Position numbers and translations under genes: made by a program | Notes under the pieces: model-generated | What the model saw: only the letters and a program-made list of their open reading frames with translations | What the model was told of the DNA's origin: nothing | The model's database searches: none | Shown here: one piece after another, positions 1 to 9,935 of the stretch | How positions within the stretch are numbered: the first letter of the stretch is position 1 | How the letters are laid out: every line of letters starts with the position of its first letter | Assembly: GCF_003391055.1 (NCBI RefSeq) | Contig: NZ_QUAJ01000006.1 | Location: 1-64,000, forward strand | DNA: 64,000 nucleotides | Direction: 5' to 3' | From: Psychrilyobacter piezotolerans | GTDB taxonomy: Bacteria > Fusobacteriota > Fusobacteriia > Fusobacteriales > Fusobacteriaceae

Positions 1-294
1 AAAAATTCATCTGCAGTTAACTTTTAAAAAATTTAAAATCTTAGCACCTTTTTTTGTAATGCCATTTTTTTTAAACTTGACTTTAAAAAAAATCAATTAT
101 TTTTACTTGACTTCATATAGTTAGTCTAAATCTTTGTTCATTGTTCTGCCTCTATATTTTTATTTTAATTATAACCTAAAGATCGTACTTCTGTCGCCCT
201 TTCAAAAAATAAGAAAAAAGGGAAGGATTTTTATTCTCAATGGAGTAAAAAAAAAGGGAGTAAGATTTTTAAGAAAATTTACGGAGGTCAGGAG
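1..294. other. AT-rich leader region upstream of clpB
   Basis: No gene is visible here. The element ACTTGACTT occurs twice, at about 75-83 and 105-113, exactly 30 bp apart; each contains a TTGACT that could be a -35 box, but neither has a convincing -10 at 17 bp. I see no CIRCE inverted repeat (the HrcA operator), so heat-shock control of clpB by HrcA is not supported by the sequence. A GGAGG at 283-287 precedes the clpB start. Confidence 0.4.
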
Positions 295-2880
295 ATGAAC
301 ACAGAAAAATTTACACAAAAAAGTCTAGAAGCACTGTCAGCAGCCCATGAATTTGCATTGAAATATAAGCATACCAATATAAAAAATGAGCATCTGATCC
401 TGGCTTTAATCGGTCAGATGAACGGACTTATACCAAAGTTATTGGAAAAGATGGGGAAAAATACCCCGGCATTGATAGACAGGATCGAGAAAGATCTCAA
501 TCATTTTCCCACAGTTGACACTCTTAATCCAAATAATATCTATATGGACAGAGACCTGAACGTCAGCCTGAATAAGGCTGAAAAAACAGCTGAAGAAATG
601 GGGGACAGCTATATAAGTGTCGAACATCTGTTTATATCACTCCTTGAAAATAAAATTTTAAAAGAAGAGGGAATAAATATTGAAAATTTTAAAACAGCCC
701 TGAAAGAAGTCAGAGGAAATCAAAGGGTAAACAGTCAAAATCCAGAAGGGGTCTATGATGTCCTCAATAAATACGGCAGTGATCTGTGTGAAGAAGTCAG
801 AAAAGGCCGGATAGATCCCATCATAGGCAGAGACGTTGAAATAAGAAGATCGATACAAATTTTATCCAGAAGAACTAAAAATAATCCAATGTTGATCGGG
901 GATCCCGGTGTCGGGAAAACAGCCCTGGTGGAAGGGCTGGCACAACGGATCGTAAAAGGGGATGTTCCGGATAACTTAAAGGAAAAAACCGTATTTTCCC
1001 TGGATATGGGAGCTTTAATTGCCGGGGCAAAATTCAGAGGTGAATTTGAAGAAAGGCTGAAAGCTGTGGTTAAGGAACTGGAAGCAAGTGAGGGAAAGAT
1101 TATCCTCTTTATAGATGAGATTCATACCATTGTAGGAGCCGGAAAAACAGAGGGAGCCATGGATGCCGGAAATTTATTGAAACCCATGCTGGCCAGGGGA
1201 GAAATAAATGTAATAGGTGCTACCACCATAGATGAGTATAGAAAATACATAGAAAAAGATAGTGCACTGGAAAGAAGATTCCAGACAATCCTGGTAAATG
1301 AACCAACAATAGAAGACAGTATATCTATCCTCCGGGGATTGAAGGAAAAATACGAGGTATATCACGGGATTCGAATAAGCGACAGTGCAATTGTATCGGC
1401 TGTAATACTCAGTGACAGGTATATCACAGACAGAAACTTACCCGATAAGGCAATCGACCTCATCGATGAGGCAGCCAGTAAAATAAAAACAGAGATGAAT
1501 TCTATGCCTTCAGAATTGGATGAGCTCACCAGAAAAGCCATGCAGTATGAGATAGAAAAAGAATCCCTGAAAAAAGAAAAAGATAAGGGGAGCCTGGAAC
1601 GGCTGAATAACCTTGAGCGGGAACTGGCTGAATTAAATGATAAAAAATCAGTCCTTCAAGCCCAATGGAATCTGGAAAAAAATGATGTAACCAGGGTGCA
1701 GCAGATAAAGGAACAGATAGAGGAAGCAAAGCTGGAGATCGAAAAAGCCAACAGGGAAGCCGATTTACAAAAATTGGCTGAATTACAATATGGAAAACTG
1801 CCTCAGCTGGAAAAAGATCTAAAAGCGGAAGAAGAAAAGATGGAGACCAGTAAAAAAACCAGCAGCAGACTGGTAAAGGAAGTCTTAGACAGAGATGAAA
1901 TAGCAGAAACACTAAGCTCCTGGACCGGTATCCCGGTAAATAAACTGATGGAGGGGGAAAAAGAGAAGATCCTTCATCTGGAAGACAGTATAAAATCCAG
2001 GGTAATCGGACAGCCGGAAGCTATAAAAAGCATTTCAGAATCTATTATCCGTGCCAGGGCAGGGCTCAACGATCCGGACAGACCCATGGGATCCTTTGTA
2101 TTTTTAGGACCCACCGGTGTGGGGAAAACCTATTTAGCCAAAACCCTTGCTTTGAATTTATTTGATGATGAACGAAATATAGTCAGGATAGACATGAGTG
2201 AATATATGGACAAATTTTCTGTAACCAGACTCATAGGAGCTCCTCCAGGTTATGTGGGGTATGAGGAGGGAGGACAGCTTACGGAAGCTGTGAGAAGAAA
2301 ACCATATTCTGTGATATTATTGGATGAGATAGAAAAAGCCCATCCAGATGTATTTAATATCTTACTCCAGCTCCTTGATGACGGCCGCCTCACCGACAGC
2401 AAAGGAAAGGTTGTCAATTTTAAAAATACCCTTATTATAATGACAAGTAATCTGGGCAGTGAGTATATAGTCGAGGATCCCCAGGTGGGGGAAGACACCA
2501 AAAAAATTGTGACCGACAGACTGAAGGCCAGTTTTAAACCTGAATTTATAAACAGGATCGATGATATCATAGTGTTTAGAGCACTGGGTAAAGAAAGTGT
2601 AAGAAATATAATAAAATTATTGATAAAAGAGATCAATGAAAGGCTGAAAGATAAATACATCGACCTCAGCTTTACGGCAGAGGCTGTAGATTATATTATA
2701 GAAAAATCTTACGATGTAAAATTCGGAGCCAGACCTATTAAAAGGTATCTGCAGAGGGAAGTAGAAACCAACTTAGCCAAGCTTATTCTACAGGGAGATG
2801 TGGCAGATGGGGATACAGTTGATGTCGGTGTAGCAGGAGAAAGCCTATCTTTTAAAGTTGTAAAAAAAGATAAAATTTAA
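295..2880 (+). CDS. clpB: ATP-dependent disaggregase ClpB (Hsp100)
   Basis: Cytosolic ring-forming AAA+ chaperone that threads and resolubilises aggregated proteins together with DnaK. At 861 residues it has the normal ClpB length. Visible domains: N-terminal Clp repeat (about 1-150), first ATPase with Walker A GDPGVGKT (202-209) and Walker B ILFIDEIH, a charged coiled-coil M-domain (about 400-530) that separates ClpB from ClpA/ClpC, and second ATPase with Walker A GPTGVGKT and Walker [12 protein letters not shown]. It lacks the IGF/IGL loop that ClpA uses to dock ClpP, as expected for ClpB. It starts at ATG with GGAGG about 7 nt upstream and appears monocistronic. No terminator was found directly after it. 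Confidence 0.97.
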   Translation: MNTEKFTQKSLEALSAAHEFALKYKHTNIKNEHLILALIGQMNGLIPKLLEKMGKNTPALIDRIEKDLNHFPTVDTLNPNNIYMDRDLNVSLNKAEKTAEEMGDSYISVEHLFISLLENKILKEEGINIENFKTALKEVRGNQRVNSQNPEGVYDVLNKYGSDLCEEVRKGRIDPIIGRDVEIRRSIQILSRRTKNNPMLIGDPGVGKTALVEGLAQRIVKGDVPDNLKEKTVFSLDMGALIAGAKFRGEFEERLKAVVKELEASEGKIILFIDEIHTIVGAGKTEGAMDAGNLLKPMLARGEINVIGATTIDEYRKYIEKDSALERRFQTILVNEPTIEDSISILRGLKEKYEVYHGIRISDSAIVSAVILSDRYITDRNLPDKAIDLIDEAASKIKTEMNSMPSELDELTRKAMQYEIEKESLKKEKDKGSLERLNNLERELAELNDKKSVLQAQWNLEKNDVTRVQQIKEQIEEAKLEIEKANREADLQKLAELQYGKLPQLEKDLKAEEEKMETSKKTSSRLVKEVLDRDEIAETLSSWTGIPVNKLMEGEKEKILHLEDSIKSRVIGQPEAIKSISESIIRARAGLNDPDRPMGSFVFLGPTGVGKTYLAKTLALNLFDDERNIVRIDMSEYMDKFSVTRLIGAPPGYVGYEEGGQLTEAVRRKPYSVILLDEIEKAHPDVFNILLQLLDDGRLTDSKGKVVNFKNTLIIMTSNLGSEYIVEDPQVGEDTKKIVTDRLKASFKPEFINRIDDIIVFRALGKESVRNIIKLLIKEINERLKDKYIDLSFTAEAVDYIIEKSYDVKFGARPIKRYLQREVETNLAKLILQGDVADGDTVDVGVAGESLSFKVVKKDKI

Positions 2881-2932
2881 TTTTAAAAATTCATTAAGAT
2901 AAGAGTAGATAAAAACAGTAGGTAAAGAAAAA

Positions 2933-2956
2933 AACTCCTAATTAAAATTAGGAGTT
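2933..2956 (-). terminator. Intrinsic terminator of the EamA gene, stop codon inside the stem
   Basis: A 10-bp perfect stem (AACTCCTAAT / ATTAGGAGTT, loop TAAA) is followed on the minus strand by a run of seven U. The TAA stop of the minus-strand EamA gene (2948-2950) lies inside the hairpin, so translation runs into the terminator. Confidence 0.85.
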
Positions 2957-3847
2957 CTCATGTAAATTGATTTTTCTTGCAGGAAGTTTTATTTTAGAAA
3001 TTATTACCCCTGTCAATAAGATAAAGATTCCCAGTATATTTACAGGATAAAGATATTCTTTTAAGAACAAATGACCTATAATAGCAGCTGTGGGAAGTTC
3101 TACTAAAGATACAATAGCTGCCTTTGTGGGACTGATAAATTCAAGTGCTTTAGTATAAAAAACATAAGCTAAAATGGTAGAAACAACACCCAGCATCAGG
3201 GAAAATCCTACCATCTCAAAACTTAATGCCCCTATTAAAACTTTTATATCCAGCATGGGAATTACAAAGACCGCTCCAATTAAAAAACTGTATATGAGGA
3301 TCCCCGAGGAATTTGAGCCTTTGGGGATTCTTTTACTTAATATGGGAAAGAATCCATAGGCCAGTCCAGACACTGCTCCCATAAGAAGTCCAACTTTATT
3401 TGTGTTTAAAACTGATATGTCTCCCCCTGTGACAATTAAAAACGCTCCATAAAATCCCAGAGTCAGAGATAACCCTTTAAAGGGGGTGATCTTTTCCTTA
3501 AAAAATATCCTGGATAGGAGGGCTGTAAAAAGCGGACCTGTGCATGACATGATTACACCAACAGTTACAGAGGTTCTGACAATACACTGGTACATTCCTA
3601 TCCCCATTATACCCTGGCTTATTATCCCAATTAAAAGAGAATGTTTAATATTTTCTTTTTTTATCTTTAATTTTTTTTTATCTTTTACAGCATAAAAAAT
3701 AAACATAGGAAGGAATGCAGAAAATAACCTTAAAAATGTTATTTCAAAGGGGCCGACTCCCGTTTCTCCCAGATAATATGAGATGATCCCAATGGTTCCC
3801 CAAGTAATCCCCGCTAAAAATGCAAACCCATAACCCTTTTCTTCCAT
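2948..3847 (-). CDS. EamA/DMT-family permease
   Basis: Inner-membrane transporter of the drug/metabolite superfamily, 299 residues, with about ten hydrophobic helices arranged as two EamA repeats (about 1-140 and 150-290). The opening GITWGTIGIISYYLGE and the internal PTKAAIVSLVELPTAAIIG segment are typical of the family, which exports amino acids, nucleosides or other metabolites. The substrate cannot be told from sequence. ATG start with AGGAGG upstream. It is transcribed alone, convergent with clpB. A second EamA protein lies at 40483-41331 but is not a close copy. Confidence 0.9.
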   Translation of the reverse strand: MEEKGYGFAFLAGITWGTIGIISYYLGETGVGPFEITFLRLFSAFLPMFIFYAVKDKKKLKIKKENIKHSLLIGIISQGIMGIGMYQCIVRTSVTVGVIMSCTGPLFTALLSRIFFKEKITPFKGLSLTLGFYGAFLIVTGGDISVLNTNKVGLLMGAVSGLAYGFFPILSKRIPKGSNSSGILIYSFLIGAVFVIPMLDIKVLIGALSFEMVGFSLMLGVVSTILAYVFYTKALEFISPTKAAIVSLVELPTAAIIGHLFLKEYLYPVNILGIFILLTGVIISKIKLPARKINLHENS

Positions 3848-4162
3848 TTTAAACTTCCTCCTGTATCTTTCATAATTTCCGCTTTCTATCTTAAAAAAAT
3901 CGCAGAAACATTATAAAAAATCAATATATAAATCAACTTTTTTTATAATTTATTTTAAAGTATATAATATATTCAGGGATTTAGATAGGTTTTGGTGCAG
4001 TGAATATTTTTTTAAAAAAATTATCTCTTCTAACTCTTCTCTTAATCAGCTAAAACAGCTATCCTTGTTTTTTTTTATCTTAAAGAGATCAAATTTAACA
4101 GAATTTCCCCTTTTAATAGTTGTCATGTTATAATTAAAAAAATAACTATAGGGGTGATTATC
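3848..4162. promoter_or_regulatory. Intergenic region with extended -10 promoter for the HAD gene
   Basis: A TATAAT box at 4129-4134 is preceded by TG at 4126-4127 (extended -10, TGnTATAAT). There is no good -35, as is common for extended -10 promoters. The rest is AT-rich DNA between divergent genes in which I see nothing else. Confidence 0.55.
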
Positions 4163-4852
4163 ATGAAATATGAAATTATAATATTTGATGCAGATGAAAC
4201 TTTATTCGACTTCAAAAAATCCGAAAAGAAAGCTTTTGAAAATACCATCATTGATTTCGGTATAGAATACCAGGAAAATCATCATTTTAAGATCTATAAG
4301 GAAATAAATACAGCTATCTGGAAGGAACTTGAGGACGGGCTTATCACCCAGAAAAAACTAAAAACAGAAAGATTTAAACGATTGTCGGAGAGACTGAATA
4401 TCCAATTTGATGAGGCTGAATTTGCAAAATTATTTATGAAATATCTCTCCCAGGCATCTTTTTTATACGAAGAAAGTCTCGAGCTTGTTAAAGATTTAAC
4501 TAAAGATTACAGGCTTACCATCATTACAAATGGTCTCAGTGCAGTTCAGGACAACAGGATAAAAAAGTCCGTTATTGCAGAATACTTTGAGGATATAGTG
4601 GTTTCTGAAGAGATAGGAGTATCTAAGCCAAATCCGGAAATATTTCAACATGCTTTAAATAATATTAACTATACCCATAAGAATAAGGTATTGATGGTAG
4701 GGGACAGCCTGACATCCGATATCCAGGGTGGAATAAATTTTGGTATAGACACATGCTGGTTTAATCCTGCTATGAATCTCAATGAGATAGGGATAGAACC
4801 TACCTATACTATCTCTGATTTGATGGAACTTAAGGAAATTTTAAAAAATTAA
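4163..4852 (+). CDS. HAD-family nucleotidase, YjjG-like
   Basis: Cytosolic haloacid-dehalogenase-superfamily phosphatase, 229 residues. Motif I is FDADETL (Asp9 nucleophile, Asp11 acid/base); motif II is TITNG; motif III/IV is VGDSLTSDIQGG. The DADxTLFDF form is characteristic of the YjjG/YfnB group, which dephosphorylates non-canonical pyrimidine nucleotides (house-cleaning) and other small phosphates. I place the start at ATG 4163, which has AGGGGTG 6 nt upstream, rather than the in-frame GTG at 4154 that lies within that ribosome site. Monocistronic, closed by a very strong terminator. Confidence 0.88.
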   Translation: MKYEIIIFDADETLFDFKKSEKKAFENTIIDFGIEYQENHHFKIYKEINTAIWKELEDGLITQKKLKTERFKRLSERLNIQFDEAEFAKLFMKYLSQASFLYEESLELVKDLTKDYRLTIITNGLSAVQDNRIKKSVIAEYFEDIVVSEEIGVSKPNPEIFQHALNNINYTHKNKVLMVGDSLTSDIQGGINFGIDTCWFNPAMNLNEIGIEPTYTISDLMELKEILKN

Positions 4853-4858
4853 TTTATA

Positions 4859-4918
4859 AAAAGACCATCATTTAGACCAGATAAACCTGGTCTAAATGAT
4901 GGTCTTTTATTTTTTATT
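4859..4918 (+). terminator. Strong intrinsic terminator after the HAD gene
   Basis: A perfect 22-bp stem (4859-4880 paired with 4887-4908), loop ATAAAC, then a T-rich tract. Unusually long for a bacterial terminator. Confidence 0.95.
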
Positions 4919-5025
4919 TTTATTTAACATGTGTAAAAATTCACACTATCTAAAAATAAGCTTAAAAATTTCGCCGTTTATACCAACAAATAGGACAAAA
5001 AGTTTAAAAAAATATATAATTAAGA

Positions 5026-5054
5026 TTGACAAATTTATTTTCATAGTATATAAC
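5026..5054 (+). promoter_or_regulatory. Sigma-70 promoter of the hydrogenase operon
   Basis: TTGACA (5026-5031), 17-bp spacer, TATAAC (5049-5054): near consensus. Transcription would begin near 5061, giving a leader of about 170 nt before hydC. I could not assign the leader to a riboswitch class. The half-matching TTGTGCAAGATAATCAA at about 5185-5201 resembles half of a Rex (NADH-sensor) site but is not a full match. Confidence 0.8.
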
Positions 5055-5229
5055 AGAAGGTGGAAATATTAAAATAAAGCTAAAATTAACTCTTATTTCC
5101 GTTCTTAACAATCTGTTTTATTACAAAAAGAATTATTTCGGTCTACGTTTAAAATCAAAAAGATCGAACTACAATCTTAAATTATTGTGCAAGATAATCA
5201 AATAAAGAGTTTTACTAAGGGGGCAAAAA

Positions 5230-5709
5230 GTGACAGCAGATATTTTTGACGTAAACAAAATATTAAAAAAATATGAGTATAAGGACAGTTCTTTAATACC
5301 TATATTGCAGGAAGTACAAAAACTTAATGAGGAAAAATATATTTCTGAAGAGATGGCTAAATATATAGCTGCAGAAATGAAAATTTCTAAAACCAGGATC
5401 TATGAGGTAATAACATTTTTTTCTGCATTGAATGACAAACCTAAGGGTAAATATTTCATCCAACTTTGCAACAGTACGGTATGTGAGATAACAGATAAAG
5501 ATCTCATTGAAAATGCTTTGGTAAGTGAACTTGGGATTCAGGTAGGAGAAACATCCCAGGACAAGATGTTTACCCTGGAGTATACACCTTGTTTTGGTGC
5601 CTGTGACGTTTCACCGGCTATGAGGGTCAATAAAGTAGTCTACGGTAATTTAACAGAAAGCAAGATAAAAAGTATAGTGAGTAAATTAAGAGGTGATACC
5701 CATGAATAG
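5230..5709 (+). CDS. hydC: NAD-linked [FeFe] hydrogenase, NuoE-like [2Fe-2S] subunit
   Basis: Thioredoxin-fold [2Fe-2S] subunit (159 residues) of a HydABC/Hnd-type soluble hydrogenase, related to the 24-kDa subunit of complex I. Four ligands are visible as Cys-x4-Cys (in CNSTVC) and Cys-x3-Cys (in CFGAC). The helical N-terminus (about 1-80) is the usual NuoE bundle. It passes electrons between the NADH-binding HydB and the catalytic HydA. Start is GTG at 5230 with AAGGGGG upstream. Its stop overlaps the hydB start by 8 nt, so the two are translationally coupled. Confidence 0.92.
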   Translation: MTADIFDVNKILKKYEYKDSSLIPILQEVQKLNEEKYISEEMAKYIAAEMKISKTRIYEVITFFSALNDKPKGKYFIQLCNSTVCEITDKDLIENALVSELGIQVGETSQDKMFTLEYTPCFGACDVSPAMRVNKVVYGNLTESKIKSIVSKLRGDTHE

Positions 5710-6964
5710 AACTCAGAAAGTAATTACTGAAAACTTTAATACATATAAAGTAGAGCAGATAGATAAATATATTGAAAATGGCGGATTCCAGGGATTGAAA
5801 AATGCTTTGGAAAAAGGAAAAGATTTCATAATCGATGAACTGAATATTTCCGGATTACGCGGTCGGGGAGGGGCTGCATATCCTACAGGTAAAAAATGGA
5901 ATGGCGGAAGACAAACTCATGCCGACGTCAAATATGTTCTTTGTAATGCAGATGAGGGAGAACCGGCAACTTTTAAAGACAGAGAGTTATTGGTTAAAGA
6001 CCCGTACAAGGTATTGGAAGGACTGGCTATTTCCGGATATACATTTGGAGCCAAGGAAGGTTTTATCTATATAAGGGAAGAATATGAATTCTTACACGAC
6101 AAGATAAGAAAAGCCATAAAATTAGCAGAAGAAAATGGTTACCTGGGAAAAAATATCCTGGGTACAGGATTTGATTTTTCCATAAAGGTGTTTTCAGGTG
6201 CCGGTGCATATGTATGCGGTGAAGGATCGGCTCTCATAGAGTCTATGGAAGGTAAGGCAGGGAGACCCAGAATGAAACCGCCAAGAATCGGTGTTGCAGG
6301 ATATATGGGAAAACCAACCCAGTCTAACAATGTAGAAACATTGGCAATAGTTGCAACCGTTTTAAAGATGGGTGCTGTTAACTATGCAAAATACGGAACT
6401 GAGAAAAGTATAGGGACTAAGATGATCAGCCTCTGCGGAAATGTAAAGAAACCGGGAACATATGAGATTCCCTTTGGAATGAGTCTGAGAGAAATAATAT
6501 ACGATATCGGTGGAGGGATCGTAGGAGATAAAGATATTAAATTCCTGCAGTTAGGCGGAGTATCAGGACCGCTGATGCCTAAAAAATATATCGATACAAA
6601 ATATACCTATGAAGATCTGGAAGCTGAAGGGTTCGGGATCGGATCGGGGGCTATTTTGGTGGCTGATGAGACTAAGAGTGTTATTAAATTTTTAGAATCG
6701 GTAAGTTATTTCTTCTTCCATGAATCTTGTGGAAAGTGTACTCCATGCAGGGAAGGAAAAAGACAGATGAAAAAATTATTGGATAAAATGTCTAAAGGAA
6801 CTGCAACAACTAAAGATCTAAAAAATATAGAAAAAATCTCCAGGATAATGACAGATGCATCTTTCTGTGGATTGGGGCAGACAGCGGCAACTGCAATGCT
6901 GACAGCTATAAAATATTTTTCACCGGAACTCTGCAGTTCTATAGATGAAATAAAGGCATTATAA
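5702..6964 (+). CDS. hydB: NAD-linked [FeFe] hydrogenase, NuoF-like NADH/FMN subunit (short form)
   Basis: Flavoprotein subunit (about 420 residues) that binds NAD(H), FMN and one [4Fe-4S] cluster. Visible: GLRGRGGAAYPTGKKW (nucleotide loop), AYVCGEGSALIESMEG (FMN region), and the cluster ligands CGKCTPC plus the later Cys in FCGLG. It is only the NuoF core: the N-terminal [2Fe-2S] domain and the C-terminal 2[4Fe-4S] ferredoxin domain of electron-bifurcating HydB proteins are both absent. I chose ATG 5702 (AGAGGTG 6 nt upstream) over the GTG at 5693. A 38-nt gap leads to hydA. Confidence 0.93.
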   Translation: MNRTQKVITENFNTYKVEQIDKYIENGGFQGLKNALEKGKDFIIDELNISGLRGRGGAAYPTGKKWNGGRQTHADVKYVLCNADEGEPATFKDRELLVKDPYKVLEGLAISGYTFGAKEGFIYIREEYEFLHDKIRKAIKLAEENGYLGKNILGTGFDFSIKVFSGAGAYVCGEGSALIESMEGKAGRPRMKPPRIGVAGYMGKPTQSNNVETLAIVATVLKMGAVNYAKYGTEKSIGTKMISLCGNVKKPGTYEIPFGMSLREIIYDIGGGIVGDKDIKFLQLGGVSGPLMPKKYIDTKYTYEDLEAEGFGIGSGAILVADETKSVIKFLESVSYFFFHESCGKCTPCREGKRQMKKLLDKMSKGTATTKDLKNIEKISRIMTDASFCGLGQTAATAMLTAIKYFSPELCSSIDEIKAL

Positions 6965-7002
6965 ATTTACATAGTTAATTATAAACCAGGGGGGTCTAAC
7001 AA

Positions 7003-8718
7003 GTGGTAAACCTTATAATAGATAATAAAGAAGTTCAAGTGCCCAAGGGTACAACAATAATAGAAGCAGCAAAGAAAATACATATCAAAATACCTAGCCT
7101 GTGTCACCATCCAGATCAAACTGTAAAAGGAAATTGTAGAATATGTTTAGTTGAAAATGACTGGGGCGGTTTAGTCGCAGCTTGTTCTACAAAGGTATCG
7201 GAAGGGATGAAGATAAAGACAAATACAAAATTTGTAAGAGATACTCAAAAAGGTGTTTTGGAATTAATATTAGCAAATCATAACCAGGACTGCCTAAAAT
7301 GCGATAGAAATGGTAACTGTGAATTACAGGACCTGTGTGAGAGATTTAATATTTCAAACAACAGTTTAGATGAAAATATAGTGGAAGCTCATGAAATAGA
7401 TGACTTTAACTGCTCTATAGTAAGAGATTATTCTAAATGTATAAAATGCGGAAGATGTGCCGATGTCTGCAGGGACGTGCAAAATGTAGATGTTTTAGCT
7501 GCAACTAACAGAGGAGCAGAATATGAATTTATACCTAGATTCGACAGAAAATTACATGAAACAGAGTGTGTATTCTGCGGCCAGTGTATAAAGGTATGTC
7601 CAGTTGGGGCAATCTATGAAAAGTCCAGTATAGATAAGGTTTTGACTGCAATAGACGATGAACAATTACATGTAATAGTTCAGATAGCACCTGCAGTAAG
7701 GGTAAGTGTAGGAGAATTATTTAATTTAGAACCCGGGAGTATCACAGAGGGGCAGATAGTATCCAGTCTTAAAAGAATAGGATTTGAAAAGGTATTTGAT
7801 ACCAATTTCACAGCAGACCTGACCATCATAGAGGAAGGTTATGAATTGATCGACAGAATCACAAATGGCGGAAAATTACCTATGATTACATCGTGCAGTC
7901 CTGGTTGGATAAACTATATAGAAGGACACGGGGAAGACCTGTTAGAACACCTATCCACATGTAAGTCGCCTCAGCAAATGTTCGGAGCAATTTCCAAGAC
8001 CTATTATGCAGAAAAGTTAGGAATTCACCCGTCTAAGATCTTTACAGTTTCAATAATGCCATGTACAGCAAAGAAATTTGAGGCTAACAGGGAAGAGATG
8101 AATTCATACGGATTCCCAGATGTAGATGCTGTATTGACAACCAGAGAATTAGGTAGACTAATAAAATCCCAGGGAATAGATTTTGCCAATGTGGAAGAAG
8201 AAGAATTTGATGCTCCATTTGGAATAGCATCGGGAGCAGGGGCAATATTCGGAGCCAGTGGCGGAGTAATGGAAGCTGCACTTAGAAGTGTATATGAAAT
8301 ACTTACTAAAGAAGAGCTGGAAAAATTAGAATTTGAAGAAGTAAGGGGAATGCATGGAATAAAAGAAGCTGCTGTAAATATAAATGGTAATGAAATAAAG
8401 ATAGCAGTTGTCCATGGATTAGGAAATGCTAAAAAAGTAATGGAAGAAATCAGAGCCGGAAAATCGGATTATACCTTCGTTGAAATAATGGGGTGTACCG
8501 GAGGATGTATCGGCGGCGGAGGACAGCCCATAGAAAAAACCAGAGAAACAAAACAAAAAAGAATGGATGCCCTATATACCATAGACAGTGATAAGGAGCA
8601 TCGATCTTCCCATAAAAACCCCACAATAATTAAATTATATGAAGAGTTCTTAGGGGAACCTAACGGGCATAAGGCTCATGTTCTCTTACATACAACATAT
8701 AAGGGTAGAAAATTATAA
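7003..8718 (+). CDS. hydA: [FeFe] hydrogenase catalytic subunit
   Basis: Reversibly couples 2H+ + 2e- to H2. In order: [2Fe-2S] domain (Cys34, 45, 48, 61), His/Cys-ligated [4Fe-4S] (His93, Cys97, 100, 106), two [4Fe-4S] clusters (Cys146-156 and 189-199), then the H-cluster domain with L1 TSCSPGW (296-302), L2 MPCTAKKFE (352-360) and L3 EIMGCTGGCIGGGGQP (494-509), and a C-terminal small-subunit-like tail ending KGRKL. L1 has Ser where the commonest motif TSCCPxW has the second Cys. GTG start at 7003 with AGGGGGG upstream. Last gene of hydCBA. The maturases HydEFG are not in this window. Confidence 0.97.
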   Translation: MVNLIIDNKEVQVPKGTTIIEAAKKIHIKIPSLCHHPDQTVKGNCRICLVENDWGGLVAACSTKVSEGMKIKTNTKFVRDTQKGVLELILANHNQDCLKCDRNGNCELQDLCERFNISNNSLDENIVEAHEIDDFNCSIVRDYSKCIKCGRCADVCRDVQNVDVLAATNRGAEYEFIPRFDRKLHETECVFCGQCIKVCPVGAIYEKSSIDKVLTAIDDEQLHVIVQIAPAVRVSVGELFNLEPGSITEGQIVSSLKRIGFEKVFDTNFTADLTIIEEGYELIDRITNGGKLPMITSCSPGWINYIEGHGEDLLEHLSTCKSPQQMFGAISKTYYAEKLGIHPSKIFTVSIMPCTAKKFEANREEMNSYGFPDVDAVLTTRELGRLIKSQGIDFANVEEEEFDAPFGIASGAGAIFGASGGVMEAALRSVYEILTKEELEKLEFEEVRGMHGIKEAAVNINGNEIKIAVVHGLGNAKKVMEEIRAGKSDYTFVEIMGCTGGCIGGGGQPIEKTRETKQKRMDALYTIDSDKEHRSSHKNPTIIKLYEEFLGEPNGHKAHVLLHTTYKGRKL

Positions 8719-8727
8719 GGTCTTGAT

Positions 8728-8766
8728 ATGCGGCACCCCAGATCTGGGGTGCCGCATCCTTTTTAT
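8728..8766 (+). terminator. Terminator of the hydrogenase operon
   Basis: A 13-bp perfect GC-rich stem (8728-8740 with 8745-8757, loop GATC), then CCTTTTT. Confidence 0.95.
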
Positions 8767-8918
8767 CTTCATACTTAGTGTACAAAATTCCCTAAAACCT
8801 CTGTTAAACCTGTTTTTCAAATTTTATCCGTGGTTTAGAAATTAATAAAAAGGAATTATTTATGAATTTCAGTAAAATGTATAACAGATATATAAATAAA
8901 AAAGGTGAGGTGGTAGGT

Positions 8919-9932
8919 GTGGCAAATTTGAAAACAAGCTATATGGGAATTGAATTAAAGAATCCGATTATCATGGGTGCAAGCACTCTTTCTGGAAATT
9001 TGGATTTTGTGAAAAAACAGGAAAAAAACGGAATTGCTGCTGTGGTTTACAAAACTATTTTTGAAAAGGACATCCAGCTTGAAAATTTAGAGGTAAGCGA
9101 GGAGCTGAATGAGTATGAGGAGAGAAATGCCGAAATGATAAATCCGTCATCTAAGATTGACGATTTCGGACCTGAATCCCATATCTTAAAGTTGAAAGAA
9201 TTCAAAGAAAATCTTTCTATTCCGGTGATAGCCAGTCTGAATGCAATAAACAAAAGCAGCTGGATAGAATATGCAAAAAAGATAGAGGAGACCGGGGTAG
9301 ATGCAATGGAGATCAACCTGTTTTACTCCCCTGAGAGTTTTGAAAAAACCAGTTGTGAGATCGAAAAAGAGCAGGTGGATATTCTAAGGGAAGTGAGAAA
9401 AACAGTTAAGATCCCCGTTTCCGTGAAACTTTCTCCCTATTATACAAATTGCCTGAATATGATAAAGCAGTTTCAAGAGGCCGGTGCAGACGGTTTTCTG
9501 CTGTTCAATAAATTCATAGAGCCTGAAATAGACGTGGAAAATGAAAAATTCAAAATTCAATGGAATATCAGCCACCTGGATGAAAACAGCCACTCTCTGA
9601 AATTTATCGGGACATCCTTTAAAAATATAGAGGCGGATATTTGTGCAGGAACAGGGATAATAACCAGCGATGATATAATTAAAATGATCCTTGTGGGAGC
9701 TCCTGCAGTCCAAATAGTAAGCGCTTTTTACAAAGATAATGAGGATGTAGTGCAAGAACTTCTGCTAGGGTTGTCACAATGGATGGATAAAAACAACTAT
9801 GATTCCATCTCCAAATTCAGAGGAAAGCTGGCAAAGTGTAATCTGGCAAACCCATATTCCTATAATATCGCCCAGTACCTGGACATTTTAAAAGATTCTA
9901 CAGAGATATTAAATGAGCACCATACCATCTAA
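8919..9932 (+). CDS. Dihydroorotate dehydrogenase-like FMN protein
   Basis: TIM-barrel flavoprotein of the PyrD-like family (about 337 residues). The start LKTSYMGIELKNPIIMGAS, the VSVKLSPY strand and the C-terminal GAPAVQIVSAFY phosphate-binding region fit the stand-alone dihydroorotate-dehydrogenase-like group whose true substrate is often unclear. I prefer GTG 8919, preceded by AAAGGTGAGG, because homologues begin close to there. An upstream in-frame ATG at 8862, with its own AAGGA, would add 19 residues. No other pyrimidine genes are adjacent. Closed by a bidirectional terminator. Confidence 0.8.
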   Translation: MANLKTSYMGIELKNPIIMGASTLSGNLDFVKKQEKNGIAAVVYKTIFEKDIQLENLEVSEELNEYEERNAEMINPSSKIDDFGPESHILKLKEFKENLSIPVIASLNAINKSSWIEYAKKIEETGVDAMEINLFYSPESFEKTSCEIEKEQVDILREVRKTVKIPVSVKLSPYYTNCLNMIKQFQEAGADGFLLFNKFIEPEIDVENEKFKIQWNISHLDENSHSLKFIGTSFKNIEADICAGTGIITSDDIIKMILVGAPAVQIVSAFYKDNEDVVQELLLGLSQWMDKNNYDSISKFRGKLAKCNLANPYSYNIAQYLDILKDSTEILNEHHTI

Positions 9933-9935
9933 AAA

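Noticed and set aside
1-294. CIRCE operator upstream of clpB
   Set aside because: No TTAGCACTC-N9-GAGTGCTAA inverted repeat is present.
1526-1912. Long minus-strand open frame (128 codons) inside clpB
   Set aside because: Lies fully within the highly conserved clpB coding strand, has no ribosome site and a hydrophobic low-complexity translation typical of antisense frames.
5185-5201. Possible Rex-binding site upstream of hydC
   Set aside because: Only one half-site (TTGTG) fits; the other arm lacks CACAA.
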